Shown: piece by piece, positions 24,769 to 33,997 of the stretch
Position numbering within the stretch: the stretch's first letter is position 1
Layout of the letters: every line of letters begins with the position of its first letter
Assembly: GCA_030040965.1 (NCBI GenBank)
Contig: JASHOT010000210.1
Span: 1 to 64,000 of the forward strand
Length of the DNA stretch: 64,000 bases
Direction: 5' to 3'
DNA from: Candidatus Sulfotelmatobacter sp.
GTDB lineage: Bacteria > Acidobacteriota > Terriglobia > Terriglobales > Acidobacteriaceae
Notes under the pieces: model-generated
The model's database searches: none
What the model was told of the DNA's origin: nothing
The model's input: the letters and a program-made list of their open reading frames with translations, nothing else
Translations under genes and position numbers: made by a program

Positions 24769-26571
24769 ATGCAACACGATGATGGCGAGCGGACGACTTC
24801 TGAGCAGCAGGAATTATACAGGCGCACGCTCCCCGGAAATCCATGCCGCCAGCAAAGTAAGTTCGGGCGGATTGTCTATGCGTGGTTTTTCGGCGTGGCC
24901 TTGCCTGGCCTCCTCTTGTTCGGAGTTCTTTCTGTCCAGACCGCCCTTGCGCAGGACCCAACCCCCCAAATCACGGTTGAGCGCAAAAGCCAGCGCAAGA
25001 CAGATAACGGGCCGCGCGCGGTAGCCGTGCTGCGGCTCGACGCGAAGGGAAAGGCCTCGCTCGTCCCAATTGCAATTCTGATCAATGGCAAGTTTTGGGA
25101 TGCAAGCTCCTACAAGGCCGACCCCGTCCCGATGGCCCTTGAGACCGGGACCGTCTATGAAGCCGAACGAAGCGGAAATTCTCTAGGATTATTCACCGTT
25201 GGCAGCGCCTTGCACAGCAATGCAGTCAACGTGGCGAATCCGTGGCTGGGAACGGGAAGCTGGGTTCCTGGAGGGGCGGATACGACGAAAGCGCCGATGA
25301 AGGCCAACAACGTACCGGTCGGAATGGATACGAGCGATCAACCTCCGCGCCTCACGAAGAATCCAGCCTCTCCGACACCGGCGCCGCCAGCGTCTGCCCC
25401 TTCAACTGCCTCACCCGCTTCGCCACCAGCATCGTCAGATCCCGATTCTCCGCCGCGGCTTAATCGACCGGCTTCGACAACGACTCCGGATTCGTCATCA
25501 CCGGCCGGGTCATCACAGACTGGAGCAGGACAGGCTGGGTCATCGCAGGCTGGCTCTGCGCAATCCGGATCGGCGCAACCGGGATCTGGTCAATCTGGTT
25601 CCACTCAAACAGGTTCGACTCAGGCAGGATCGCAGACGGGTTCGTCTCAACCAGCCAGTAAGCCGGGTTCGTCCGCGCCTTCCGGATCGAGTGCGCCCGA
25701 TACCGGATCGAGTACTCAAAAGTCCAGCAACCCCGCATCAGACAGCAAAACTCCCCCGATAAAACCAGTACAAGAACCCGCCTCGGACAGCGGCGTCAAC
25801 GAAGCCACCAGACCGAGACTGCGCCGCGGAAGGCCAGCGACCGCACTGCCCGACGACGAAGACATACCCGGATATAGCAAGGTCGGCGCAAAACCCTCGG
25901 CCACAGCGGGAAAGGTTGCGACCGCTGCGGATGAGAGTGCAATCCAGTCCATCCCCGCCATTTCGGACGCAAAGGGACCGCAGCCGCGTTCTTTCAATTT
26001 CGAGTGGCTCAAGGACGAAGAAGGGGAAAAGAAGCAGCAGATGATTGCATTGGCCAAGGAACAGGTGCGCGCCTATCTCGACGCGCAGGCCAAATCCAGA
26101 ATTGCGCTGGTCAACGGGCCGAAGACGGCAAGCGCGTCAAGCTCTCGTCATGCGTCGGCCAAAGCGGGAGCGAAATCGCCGGAACCGATTCTCGAAAATG
26201 TTCAGATGATCGCTTACGATCTGTGGAATTCGAACCAGCCGATTATCGTTTTCAGCGCCCAGGCTCATCTTCCGCCGCCAGCGGCGGGAACTGCTCATTC
26301 GGAGACTGATGCCGAATTGCGATATTCGGTGACCCTGGTCGCGTTTCCCGACATCTACAACAACCTGCATAAGCTGTATGTCGGGGTGACCGACAAGTAT
26401 CACCTGGATCTGACGCCGCGGCTTGATCTGGTCGACGCCCTGGACGCCGACGGGGACGGTCTGGGCGAGCTGCTTTTCAGAGAAACTTCGGATGCCGGCA
26501 CGGGCTGGGCGATTTATCGCGCCACCGGCGACAAGCTCTGGAAGATGTTTGACAGCCTGAACCCGGAGTAA
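24769..26571 (+). CDS. secreted or membrane-anchored protein with Ser/Gly/Gln-rich linker
   Basis: About 600 aa. A hydrophobic segment (YAWFFGVALPGLLLFGVL, then QTALAQ) exports it. Next is a small folded domain with ILINGKFWDASSYKADPVPM, then a Pro-rich stretch and a low-complexity linker (25460-25740) of repeated GS/GSQ units. A C-terminal domain has VTLVAFPDIYNNLHKLYVGV and DALDADGDGLGELLF, the latter like a Ca2+-binding or FG-GAP loop. I recognise no named family. The start is uncertain; the ATG at 24769 lies in the divergent promoter region of the peroxiredoxin gene, and another in-frame ATG is at 24748. Confidence 0.75.
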   Translation: MQHDDGERTTSEQQELYRRTLPGNPCRQQSKFGRIVYAWFFGVALPGLLLFGVLSVQTALAQDPTPQITVERKSQRKTDNGPRAVAVLRLDAKGKASLVPIAILINGKFWDASSYKADPVPMALETGTVYEAERSGNSLGLFTVGSALHSNAVNVANPWLGTGSWVPGGADTTKAPMKANNVPVGMDTSDQPPRLTKNPASPTPAPPASAPSTASPASPPASSDPDSPPRLNRPASTTTPDSSSPAGSSQTGAGQAGSSQAGSAQSGSAQPGSGQSGSTQTGSTQAGSQTGSSQPASKPGSSAPSGSSAPDTGSSTQKSSNPASDSKTPPIKPVQEPASDSGVNEATRPRLRRGRPATALPDDEDIPGYSKVGAKPSATAGKVATAADESAIQSIPAISDAKGPQPRSFNFEWLKDEEGEKKQQMIALAKEQVRAYLDAQAKSRIALVNGPKTASASSSRHASAKAGAKSPEPILENVQMIAYDLWNSNQPIIVFSAQAHLPPPAAGTAHSETDAELRYSVTLVAFPDIYNNLHKLYVGVTDKYHLDLTPRLDLVDALDADGDGLGELLFRETSDAGTGWAIYRATGDKLWKMFDSLNPE

Positions 26572-26766
26572 GGCGTTTGCTCACAGAGCCAGTTACCAGA
26601 TCGGCTGTCACTCTTTCGTAAGTCCGCACTTCACCCGATTTCCGTTAGAATATTTTTCCGGTGCATCGGAAACGGTGCAATAGAACCGCGTCGTCTCAGA
26701 CGCGTCATCGCGATCCACATGATGTTGCAGTATGAATGCTGAAATTATGAAAGAGCGAGAATTCCG

Positions 26767-28275
26767 TTGCCTTTGACTCGGCGCAAATTTCTGCGATCGG
26801 TTCTTGCTGCCGGAGCAGTGTCGGCGCTGCCCGCCGGAGTATTCCCGGCTTGCAGTGTTTCTTCGAAAGCGGGCACGGCCACGCACGCGGCTCCGGTCAG
26901 CCAGTTTACGCCGTCTTCTCCCGTTACGTTTCCTAAAGGATTTTTCTGGGGCACGGCCACGGCGGCATATCAGATTGAAGGCGCGTGGAACGAGGACGGC
27001 AAGGGCGAATCCATCTGGGACCATTTCGCGCACACGCCCGGCAAGATCAAGAACGGCGACACGGGAGATGTCGCCTGTGATTCTTATCATCGCTGGCGGG
27101 AAGATATTGCGCTCGCGCGCACGATGAACTTGAACAGCTATCGCTTCTCCATCTCCTGGCCGCGGATTCAGGCGAATGGACGGGGCGCAGCCAACCAGAA
27201 AGGGCTCGATTATTACAGTCGTCTCGTCGATGCTCTGCTCGAAGCCCGCATTCGCCCGCTCGTTACGCTTTATCACTGGGACCTGCCGCAGGCTCTCGAA
27301 GATGCCGGTGGATGGACGAACCGCGACACGGCCTCGCGCTTTGCCGACTACGCGCAACTCGTGGTGCAATCGCTGGGCGATCGCGTCAATGACTGGGTCA
27401 TCTTCAATGAGGCCGTTTCGTTCGTCGACCTTGGCTATCTGATCGGAACCCATGCGCCCGGACGCAAGAGCCTGCTCGACTTTCTCGCCGCCACCCACGT
27501 CGTCAATCTGGCGCAGGGTGCGGCGTTTCGCGCCGTCAAGTCGGTTCGTCCTAACTCGCGCGTGGGCAGCGCCCTTAATATGTCGTGGTGCGAGCCGGCG
27601 AGCGACTCCGACGACGACAAACTCGCCGCGGAGCGCGCCCACGCCATGAGCAATATCTGGTTCCTCGATCCCGCGCTACGTGGACGCTATCCGGAAGCGC
27701 TGACCTTTCTTCCGGAAACTGCCATGGGCGTCCAGTCCGGCGACATGGAAAAAGTGCGCGCCCCGTTGGACTTCATCGGCATCAATCTCTACTACCGCAT
27801 TATCGCTTCTGATCCCGGAGCGGTTGACCGCGCCGCGCACGCCCAGAACTGGCTGTTTCCGGTGCGAATGGAGGGCGGCAAAGAAGGCCCCAAAACCGAT
27901 TTCGGATGGGAGGTTTGGCCCGCGGCTCTGTACAACATGGTTACGCGCATTACCCGCGACTATAACCGGCCCGCCATCGAGATCACCGAAAGCGGATGCT
28001 CCTATAACGACGGCCCGGATGCGACGGGCGCAATCCACGACAGCCGCCGCATTTCCTATCACCGCGAATATCTCGCGGCATTGGCCCGCGCGATGGTCGA
28101 GGGCGCCGACGTTCGCGGATACCACGCGTGGACTCTGATGGACAATTTCGAGTGGGCGGAAGGATTCAGCCAGCGCTTTGGCCTGGCTTACACGGATTTT
28201 GAAACTCAGAAGCGGACGATCAAAGACTCGGGTCGCTGGTATGCGAAGGTCGCAGCGGAGAATAAACTCAGCTAG
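26767..28275 (+). CDS. Tat-exported GH1 beta-glucosidase
   Basis: The 502-aa glycoside hydrolase family 1 protein carries a twin-arginine signal (LTRRKFLRSVLAAGAVSALP) and a Cys in the PAC position that might be lipidated. The GH1 barrel is clear: FFWGTATAAYQIEGAW at the start, NSYRFSISWPRI, and a C-terminal TLMDNFEWAEGFSQRFGL. The acid/base is Glu215 in FNEAVS, where NEP is usual; the nucleophile is Glu408 in ITESGC, where TENG is usual. Both glutamates are kept. It should hydrolyse beta-glucosides in the periplasm. The start is a TTG at 26767; no ATG is available in frame. Confidence 0.92.
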   Translation: MPLTRRKFLRSVLAAGAVSALPAGVFPACSVSSKAGTATHAAPVSQFTPSSPVTFPKGFFWGTATAAYQIEGAWNEDGKGESIWDHFAHTPGKIKNGDTGDVACDSYHRWREDIALARTMNLNSYRFSISWPRIQANGRGAANQKGLDYYSRLVDALLEARIRPLVTLYHWDLPQALEDAGGWTNRDTASRFADYAQLVVQSLGDRVNDWVIFNEAVSFVDLGYLIGTHAPGRKSLLDFLAATHVVNLAQGAAFRAVKSVRPNSRVGSALNMSWCEPASDSDDDKLAAERAHAMSNIWFLDPALRGRYPEALTFLPETAMGVQSGDMEKVRAPLDFIGINLYYRIIASDPGAVDRAAHAQNWLFPVRMEGGKEGPKTDFGWEVWPAALYNMVTRITRDYNRPAIEITESGCSYNDGPDATGAIHDSRRISYHREYLAALARAMVEGADVRGYHAWTLMDNFEWAEGFSQRFGLAYTDFETQKRTIKDSGRWYAKVAAENKLS

Positions 28276-28349
28276 GTAACTTCAAATTCCCTTTTTCGAG
28301 GACCACCAGGGCTCTGCTAGCCCGGGCACCGTTCCACATAGCAGCACGT

Positions 28350-29003
28350 CTAGTGCGAGTCATTTGGAACCTTAAGCCGGTCGCGTTCTTCGGCAAGCTT
28401 CCTCTGCAATTCCGGATTTACCAGCTCGACAGGAACTTCCATATCGCCAACCTTGAATTCGGTTGGATCGAAGGTAGCGTAGCCGTCTTTTTCGCCCATA
28501 CGGCCGGAAATGGTGACCCAGACGTCTTTGCCGTTAATTTCCGTCAGGAACTTGCCGTGGACGATGTCGCCATCCATCGTGACCTGCTGATCTTTAATGT
28601 TGGGCTCGCCGCTGCCCACGTTCGAGTCGGGCGTGAGACTCCCGCCCCCGCCACCGAGCATCTTGGCGACCATGCCGCTGATCGCATCGGAATTCGCGGC
28701 TGCGTTCGCCTTGGCATTCGGTGAACTTGTTGCCGCGCTTTGGTTCGGAGCTGCGGCTTGGGGGATGACTGTCGAACTGGCCGGTGCTGCAGCCGGTTTT
28801 GCAGATTCTACTGTCGTGCTGGCTTGCTGCGGGCGCGAAGAATCCGGTTGCGGGGTTTTCGGTGCGGCAGTTTCGGCATGCGAACTGTTCGCGGCCGGAG
28901 CCTGCGGTTGCGGTGCAGGCGTTGGCTTTCTTAATGCCAGGATAATCGCCACCAAGGCCGCGGCCAGCGTGGCAAGACTGATGATGCGATCCAGCTTCAT
29001 CAT
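28350..29003 (-). CDS. membrane-anchored hypothetical protein with Ala/Pro-rich linker
   Basis: A 217-aa protein. An N-terminal membrane anchor (SLATLAAALVAIILAL) is followed by a long Ala/Pro/Ser-rich linker to about residue 120 and a C-terminal domain of about 85 aa (DGDIVHGKFLTEINGKDVWVT, then DPTEFKVGDMEVPVELVNPE). I know no function for it. No strong Shine-Dalgarno is seen before the tandem ATG codons at 29003. It probably projects into the periplasm from the inner membrane. Confidence 0.7.
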   Translation of the reverse strand: MMKLDRIISLATLAAALVAIILALRKPTPAPQPQAPAANSSHAETAAPKTPQPDSSRPQQASTTVESAKPAAAPASSTVIPQAAAPNQSAATSSPNAKANAAANSDAISGMVAKMLGGGGGSLTPDSNVGSGEPNIKDQQVTMDGDIVHGKFLTEINGKDVWVTISGRMGEKDGYATFDPTEFKVGDMEVPVELVNPELQRKLAEERDRLKVPNDSH

Positions 29004-29122
29004 GTCATGGTAGTCGGCAACGAAGGCTCTATCACGTAACTAAAGTGACATTCACATCAGGTGTGGGACCGGGTCTGTGTGCGGGCTGGGTCTTTGTGTG
29101 GGACCGAGTTTGACCCGGTCGG

Positions 29123-29149
29123 GCGGCCTGAAAGGCCGCGGGGTTTTCG
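29123..29149 (+). terminator. hairpin with T-rich tail between two minus-strand genes
   Basis: GCGGCCT-GAA-AGGCCGC (29123-29139) is a perfect 7-bp stem, followed by GGGGTTTTCGTTT. The T-rich side is to the right, so it would stop plus-strand transcripts, although both flanking genes are read on the minus strand. Just left of it, GTGTGGGACCG occurs twice as a direct repeat. Confidence 0.4.
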
Positions 29150-29165
29150 TTTATCGCACACATAT

Positions 29166-30641
29166 CTAGCCCAGTTTCCTGGCGAGCAACTCGTTCACGA
29201 TCTGAGGGTTGGCTTGCCCCTTCGAGGCTTTCATCACCTGACCGACAAAAAATCCCAGCATGGTCTTTTTTCCGGCGCGATACTGTTCGAGTTGCTTGGG
29301 ATTGGCGGCCAGGATCTCGTCGATGACTTTCTCCAGCGCCGATGTGTCGGTCGACTGCTGCGGCCGGCCTTCTTCCTCATAGACAACGGGAAAATCTTTT
29401 CCCCGCTCGAAAGATAAATCGTAGAGGTCCTTCAGCATCTTTCCGGAGATCGTGCCCGATTCGACCAGATCCGCGGATGCCGCTACCCCTCGCATGGAAA
29501 TCGGCGACTGAGCAATGTCAATTCCCTTGGCCTTCAGTCTTCCCATCAGTTCACTCTGGACGAGGTTAGCGACGCGCTTGGGATTCTTTGCAGCTCGCGC
29601 GGCCTCTTCAAACTGATCAGCCAAAGACTTTGAGAATGTAAGAACCTGGGCGTCGTATTCGGTGATGGCGTACTCTTTGACCATGCGCCCGCGCCGGGCC
29701 TCGGGCAACTCGGGCAACTGCCGCGCAATCTCGGCCTTCCATTTCTCGTCGATCACCAATGGCAGCAGGTCGGGCTCGGGAAAATATCGGTAATCATGCG
29801 CCTGTTCCTTCGAGCGCATGCCGTAGGTCTTGCCTTCGTTGGCGTTGTAGAGGCGGGTCTCCTGCGTAATCTTGCCGCCGTCTTCAATCACTTCGATCTG
29901 CCGCGCGATCTCATACTCCAGAGCCTCGCGAATAAATCGGAAGGAGTTCACGTTTTTAATTTCCGTCTTGGTTCCGAACTCTTTCTGACCGCGCGGCCTT
30001 ACACTCACGTTGGCATCGGCGCGGAGCGATCCTTCTTCCATGTTGCAGTCGCTGACACCGGTGTAGAGAATGATTTCCTTCAACCGCGTCAGGTACTCAT
30101 AAGCCTCGTCGGGCGAGGAAATATCCGGCTCGCTGACAATTTCAATTAGCGGCACGCCGGTGCGGTTGAGGTCGATCGCCGTCTTCTCGTCGGAGTCGGC
30201 AAAGCCTTCGTGCAGGCTTTTGCCCGCGTCTTCTTCCATGTGGACGCGGGTGATGCCGATTTTTTTTCGACCCGTGCCGGAGGGAATTTCAATGAATCCG
30301 AACTCCGCCACCGGCTTGTCGTATTGGGAGATCTGGTAGCCCTTGGGCAGGTCGGGATAAAAATAATTCTTGCGGGCAAAAATCGACGTTTCGTTAATGC
30401 GACAATTCAACGCCGAGGCCGCGAGCGCGGCGAACTCCACTGCCTTGCTATTCAGCACGGGCAGGGCTCCCGGCATGCCGAGACAGACCGGGCAGACGTT
30501 GCTGTTGGGCGGCGCGCCGAAGCGAGTGGAACACGAGCAGAAAATCTTTGTCGCCGTGAGTAACTGAACGTGCACTTCGAGTCCGATCACGGGTTCGAAT
30601 TTCGCGTGCACTGCGGCAGAGGTGTCGGAGCGTGTCGCCAT
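29166..30641 (-). CDS. gatB: Asp-tRNA(Asn)/Glu-tRNA(Gln) amidotransferase subunit B
   Basis: GatB binds misacylated Glu-tRNA(Gln) or Asp-tRNA(Asn), activates it with ATP and supports transamidation within GatCAB. The 491-aa product is full length and shows FEPVIGLEVHVQL, the zinc cysteines (CSCSTRFG, then VCPVCLGMPGALPV), MEEDAGKSLH, NRTGVPLIEIVSEPD and DYRYFPEPDLLPL, followed by the C-terminal Yqey-like tRNA-binding domain. The ATG at 30641 is the family start; a longer open frame upstream crosses a repeat and has no support. A TATAAT lies 10 bases before the ATG, so the mRNA may be nearly leaderless. gatA and gatC are not adjacent. Confidence 0.97.
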   Translation of the reverse strand: MATRSDTSAAVHAKFEPVIGLEVHVQLLTATKIFCSCSTRFGAPPNSNVCPVCLGMPGALPVLNSKAVEFAALAASALNCRINETSIFARKNYFYPDLPKGYQISQYDKPVAEFGFIEIPSGTGRKKIGITRVHMEEDAGKSLHEGFADSDEKTAIDLNRTGVPLIEIVSEPDISSPDEAYEYLTRLKEIILYTGVSDCNMEEGSLRADANVSVRPRGQKEFGTKTEIKNVNSFRFIREALEYEIARQIEVIEDGGKITQETRLYNANEGKTYGMRSKEQAHDYRYFPEPDLLPLVIDEKWKAEIARQLPELPEARRGRMVKEYAITEYDAQVLTFSKSLADQFEEAARAAKNPKRVANLVQSELMGRLKAKGIDIAQSPISMRGVAASADLVESGTISGKMLKDLYDLSFERGKDFPVVYEEEGRPQQSTDTSALEKVIDEILAANPKQLEQYRAGKKTMLGFFVGQVMKASKGQANPQIVNELLARKLG

Positions 30642-30651
30642 GGAACTTAGG

Positions 30652-30657
30652 ATTATA
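30652..30657 (-). promoter_or_regulatory. TATAAT -10 box directly before gatB
   Basis: A perfect sigma70-type -10 hexamer ends 10 bases before the gatB ATG, which would put the transcript start only a few bases from the start codon. There is no Shine-Dalgarno in between. The -35 region is weak, so this is tentative. Confidence 0.4.
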
Positions 30658-30742
30658 AAGCGGGAGGGGAATGCGACGGTGGTTGGTGGAAGCTCGGGTG
30701 CGCGTCGGAACTCTACTAAGAACGCATGACTCCTATCAGTTG

Positions 30743-30889
30743 CGTCATCCCGAGCGAAGCCGTTCTTCAGGCAGAACGAGGGATTTCCCTGGGCAAGGAC
30801 CGTTGCACGGGAGACCCCTCCGGCCCGGCGGCTTCGCCCCCGACTGAAAGTCGAGGGGCTACCTGAAAACGCGAGCCGTTCGGATGACG
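30743..30889. repeat. palindromic intergenic repeat, copy 1 (CGTCATCC ends)
   Basis: A 147-bp non-coding block upstream of gatB begins CGTCATCCCGAGCG and ends with the inverse CGGATGACG. It resembles the GTCATCCCGAGCG-type dispersed repeats of Acidobacteriota genomes. A similar block lies at 54870-54984 and a half copy near 58838-58862. Confidence 0.55.
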
Positions 30890-30933
30890 ACCAAAAAACT
30901 GAAATCATTCTGAGCCACACATATCCGTAACGC

Positions 30934-31623
30934 TTACGGTTTGGCGCCGGGTTTCAGATAGCTATCCATCGGAATCTCGAAGTACATCAACTCGTGACCT
31001 TTGGCGTCGGTGACACCGGTGATATCCATGTTGGCGCCGGCCAAGGGAGAATCGATATCGGCCACGTCGAAGAAGAGAAAACCGGATTGCGTCCCATGCG
31101 GCTCGACCGCTCTCGCCTCAAACTGCGAAGAATCGATCTCCTCCATTTCTTTTTTGCTGATTCCCGACTTCACCGTCTTGCGCGGAATGGGAAAGGGATT
31201 GGGCCCGGTATTGGCCGTGGGATTCGAAAGCTTGCGGTACAGGTCCTCCATGGCGATGGGCGTGAGCTTTGATCGATGGGCGGTGATCAGCATGACTTCC
31301 ATGTGGGCGATGGATATGGGTTGATTTCCATCGTTGGTAATGACAAAAAAGACGGGTAGGCATCCGTGATCTTTGAAATTGACGGAAAAAATCTTTGCTT
31401 TCTCGGCCGTGTCATAGGGATCGGCAGCAATGCCGACTTTCTCGTCGCTATGCACATCGTGCGCGGGATATTTGCCGGCGGCTTCCGCAACCGGCTTCAC
31501 AAAACCTTTGCCCGCCCTCACAAGGGGAGCCAGTAAAAGAGCACAAAGGGCGGTGAGCGCCAGATAGCCGGATGCGCGCAACCCAGATACAGACAACGAC
31601 GTGAGCGGAAGTCGAACTCGCAT
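30934..31623 (-). CDS. secreted hypothetical protein
   Basis: The 229-aa product has an N-terminal hydrophobic signal (SGYLALTALCALLLAPLVRA) and a soluble domain with FFVITNDGNQPISIAHMEV, which suggests an immunoglobulin-like beta-sandwich, and GFLFFDVADIDSPLAGANMDI. I know no function for it. It is divergent from the LPS operon beginning at 31700, with only 76 bases between them, so the two probably share a promoter region. Confidence 0.7.
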   Translation of the reverse strand: MRVRLPLTSLSVSGLRASGYLALTALCALLLAPLVRAGKGFVKPVAEAAGKYPAHDVHSDEKVGIAADPYDTAEKAKIFSVNFKDHGCLPVFFVITNDGNQPISIAHMEVMLITAHRSKLTPIAMEDLYRKLSNPTANTGPNPFPIPRKTVKSGISKKEMEEIDSSQFEARAVEPHGTQSGFLFFDVADIDSPLAGANMDITGVTDAKGHELMYFEIPMDSYLKPGAKP

Positions 31624-31699
31624 ACGCGCAATTATAAAACTGGCGGTTCATGGAGCGCAGTTCAATCGGCAAGCATGCCGGGGTTAGAATGACTCCAGG

Positions 31700-33037
31700 T
31701 TGAGCTACTTTCTCTATAGCCTGATGCTGGGCGCAGCCATGGTTCTGAGCCTGCCTTATTGGCTCTATCACATACTGCGTCACGGCAAATATCGCAGCGG
31801 ATTGCGCGAGCGGTTGGGCGCCGTTCCGCCGCGACTGGCCGGAGTCGAAGCATCGGGCCCAGTCATGTGGATTCACGCGGTTTCAGTCGGGGAAGTGCTG
31901 GCGGTCAGCGGCCTGATCGAGCAGATGCGACGGAATTTCGCCGAATATCGCATCGTCGTATCCACTACAACTGACACCGGCCAGGAACTCGCGCGCAAAA
32001 GATTTGGAGCTGACGACGTTTTTTATTTTCCGATGGACTTTGCCTTTGCCATCCGTCCGTATTTGCGGGCGTTGCGGCCCAAGCTGGTCGTTCTTGCGGA
32101 AACCGAATTCTGGCCCAATTTCCTGCATCTGGCACACTTGAGCGGAGCACAAATCGTAGTTGTGAACGCACGCATTTCCGATCGCTCCCTGCCGCGCTAT
32201 CGTCGATTTCTCTGGGCGCTTCGCAGGATGCTGGCCCATATTGACCTCTTCCTGGCGCAGACACCGGAAGACGCCGCTCGGCTGGAGTCCATTGGAGCGC
32301 CGGCTGGCCGGGTGCGCGTCACCGGCAATCTCAAATTCGATCTCGGTTCGTCCACTCCGCCATCGATCATTGAAGCTCTGCGGCGTTCGCTGCAGGCGGA
32401 AGGTGCGGGCCCGATTCTGGTCTGTGGCAGCACGGTCGAAGATGAAGAGTCCCTGCTGCTGAAAGCGTTTGAAAACGTGCTGGTTCGGCATCCCCGCGCG
32501 GTGATGATGCTTGCACCGCGCCATCCCGAGCGCTTTGACGATGTTGCCATACTGGCACAGAAGATGAATATTCGTTTCCATCGGCGTTCCCGCTGGACGC
32601 GAGAACCGCTCGCCGGCAAGGTGCTGCTCGTCGACTCGATTGGCGAATTGGCAGCGCTCTACGCTTTGGCCGACATCGCTTTTGTGGGCGGAAGCCTGGT
32701 TCCTCGCGGAGGCCACAATATTATTGAGCCCGCGCAGCGTGGAGTTGCGATCGTGGTCGGCAACCACACCGAAAATTTTCGTGATATCGTCGCTCTGTTC
32801 CAGAGCCGCAATGCGGTACGAATCGTCACAATGTCAGAACTGCCGTTAACGCTGATGCAACTGCTTGAAAATGAATCCGAGCGCCACGAGTTGGGGCGTC
32901 GCGCGCAGGAAACAATGCGCTCGCAGGCGGGCGCGACGGCGCGCACCGTGGAAGCGTTACACGGAGTTCTGGCCCAGCAAAATCGCGAGCACCGCACTCC
33001 CCAAGACCTTTCCGTGCAGGCCGCGCACACCGATTGA
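31700..33037 (+). CDS. waaA: 3-deoxy-D-manno-octulosonic acid (Kdo) transferase
   Basis: WaaA (KdtA) transfers Kdo from CMP-Kdo to lipid IVA at the inner membrane, the first step of LPS core assembly. The 445-aa product has the N-terminal membrane helix (YSLMLGAAMVLSLPYWLY), the acceptor-site motif WIHAVSVGEVLA and the donor-site motif GGSLVPRGGHNIIEPA, all diagnostic of GT30. The start is a TTG at 31700 with CAGG upstream. It is the first gene of a six-gene LPS operon and overlaps lpxK by 4 bases. Confidence 0.95.
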   Translation: MSYFLYSLMLGAAMVLSLPYWLYHILRHGKYRSGLRERLGAVPPRLAGVEASGPVMWIHAVSVGEVLAVSGLIEQMRRNFAEYRIVVSTTTDTGQELARKRFGADDVFYFPMDFAFAIRPYLRALRPKLVVLAETEFWPNFLHLAHLSGAQIVVVNARISDRSLPRYRRFLWALRRMLAHIDLFLAQTPEDAARLESIGAPAGRVRVTGNLKFDLGSSTPPSIIEALRRSLQAEGAGPILVCGSTVEDEESLLLKAFENVLVRHPRAVMMLAPRHPERFDDVAILAQKMNIRFHRRSRWTREPLAGKVLLVDSIGELAALYALADIAFVGGSLVPRGGHNIIEPAQRGVAIVVGNHTENFRDIVALFQSRNAVRIVTMSELPLTLMQLLENESERHELGRRAQETMRSQAGATARTVEALHGVLAQQNREHRTPQDLSVQAAHTD

Positions 33038-33978
33038 ATCCTCTCGCAGCCATTTACGGCGGAGTGGTTGCAGTTCGCAATGCGCTCTACGATCGCGGAG
33101 CGTTGCGCGCTCGCCGTTTGCAAGGACCGGTCATCAGCATCGGGAATCTCTCCGCCGGCGGGTCGGGAAAGACGCCGTTTGTGATCCTGCTTGCGGATCT
33201 GCTCACCAAGCGCGGCATACGATGCGATGTATTGTCGCGCGGCTACGGCCGCAAGAGTCGAGGAGTATTACTGGTCGATCCTGCCGGTCTGCCGCGGGAT
33301 TTTGGCGATGAACCGCTGCTGATCGCGCGCAAGACGCAGATTCCGGTGATTGTGGGCGAAGATCGATATGCGGCCGGCGTTCTCGCTGAAAAGAAATTCG
33401 GGCCGCAAATTCATTTGCTGGACGATGGATTTCAGCATCGCGCTCTCGCCCGTGACTTCGATATAGTGCTGGTCACGCCGCAGGACGCCAACGATCAACT
33501 GCTTCCTGCAGGACGCCTGCGCGAGCCAAGGCACGCGCTGCGCCGTGCTGACGCTGTGGTGCTGACTAGTGGCGCTTCCGCCGATGCTTTTCCGCTTAAG
33601 AATCAGCTGGCTTGGCGCGTCCGACGCGGCATTTCGCCAGGGGGGATTCCGCTGCGCCCGGTGGTGTTCTGCGGAATCGCTCGTCCGCAGAATTTCGTTT
33701 TGCAACTGCGGGCGGCGAATGTGGAACCGGCGGCGGAAGCTTTCTATCGCGACCATCACGCTTACACGGAAAAAGACATCCGAGAACTGCTGACGTTGCG
33801 CGACAAAAGCGAAGCCGGCGGATTTGTCACCACGGAGAAAGATGCGGTCAATCTGGCCGGATATCTTTGCACGCTCGATCCTCTGGCCGTTGTTCCGGTG
33901 AAGATGGAACTGGAGAACGCAGCTAACGCCGTGGATACCATCCTGCATAAGATCGCGGAACGAAGGCACGGCGCATGA
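33034..33978 (+). CDS. lpxK: tetraacyldisaccharide 4'-kinase
   Basis: LpxK phosphorylates the 4' position of the lipid A disaccharide. The 314-aa protein has a Walker A loop (SAGGSGKTPF), the RGYGRKSRG motif and LLDDGFQHRAL, all typical of LpxK. It starts with TTG within the TTGA overlap to waaA and has no strong ribosome site, which suggests translational coupling. Pairing with waaA is common in Gram-negative bacteria. Confidence 0.95.
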   Translation: MNPLAAIYGGVVAVRNALYDRGALRARRLQGPVISIGNLSAGGSGKTPFVILLADLLTKRGIRCDVLSRGYGRKSRGVLLVDPAGLPRDFGDEPLLIARKTQIPVIVGEDRYAAGVLAEKKFGPQIHLLDDGFQHRALARDFDIVLVTPQDANDQLLPAGRLREPRHALRRADAVVLTSGASADAFPLKNQLAWRVRRGISPGGIPLRPVVFCGIARPQNFVLQLRAANVEPAAEAFYRDHHAYTEKDIRELLTLRDKSEAGGFVTTEKDAVNLAGYLCTLDPLAVVPVKMELENAANAVDTILHKIAERRHGA

Positions 33979-33997
33979 GAAAATCTGCTTGTCGCAG

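Noticed and set aside
30661-30920. N-terminal extension of gatB by 93 residues
   Set aside because: The extension crosses a palindromic repeat, has no family similarity and no start signal; the ATG at 30641 matches the family start.
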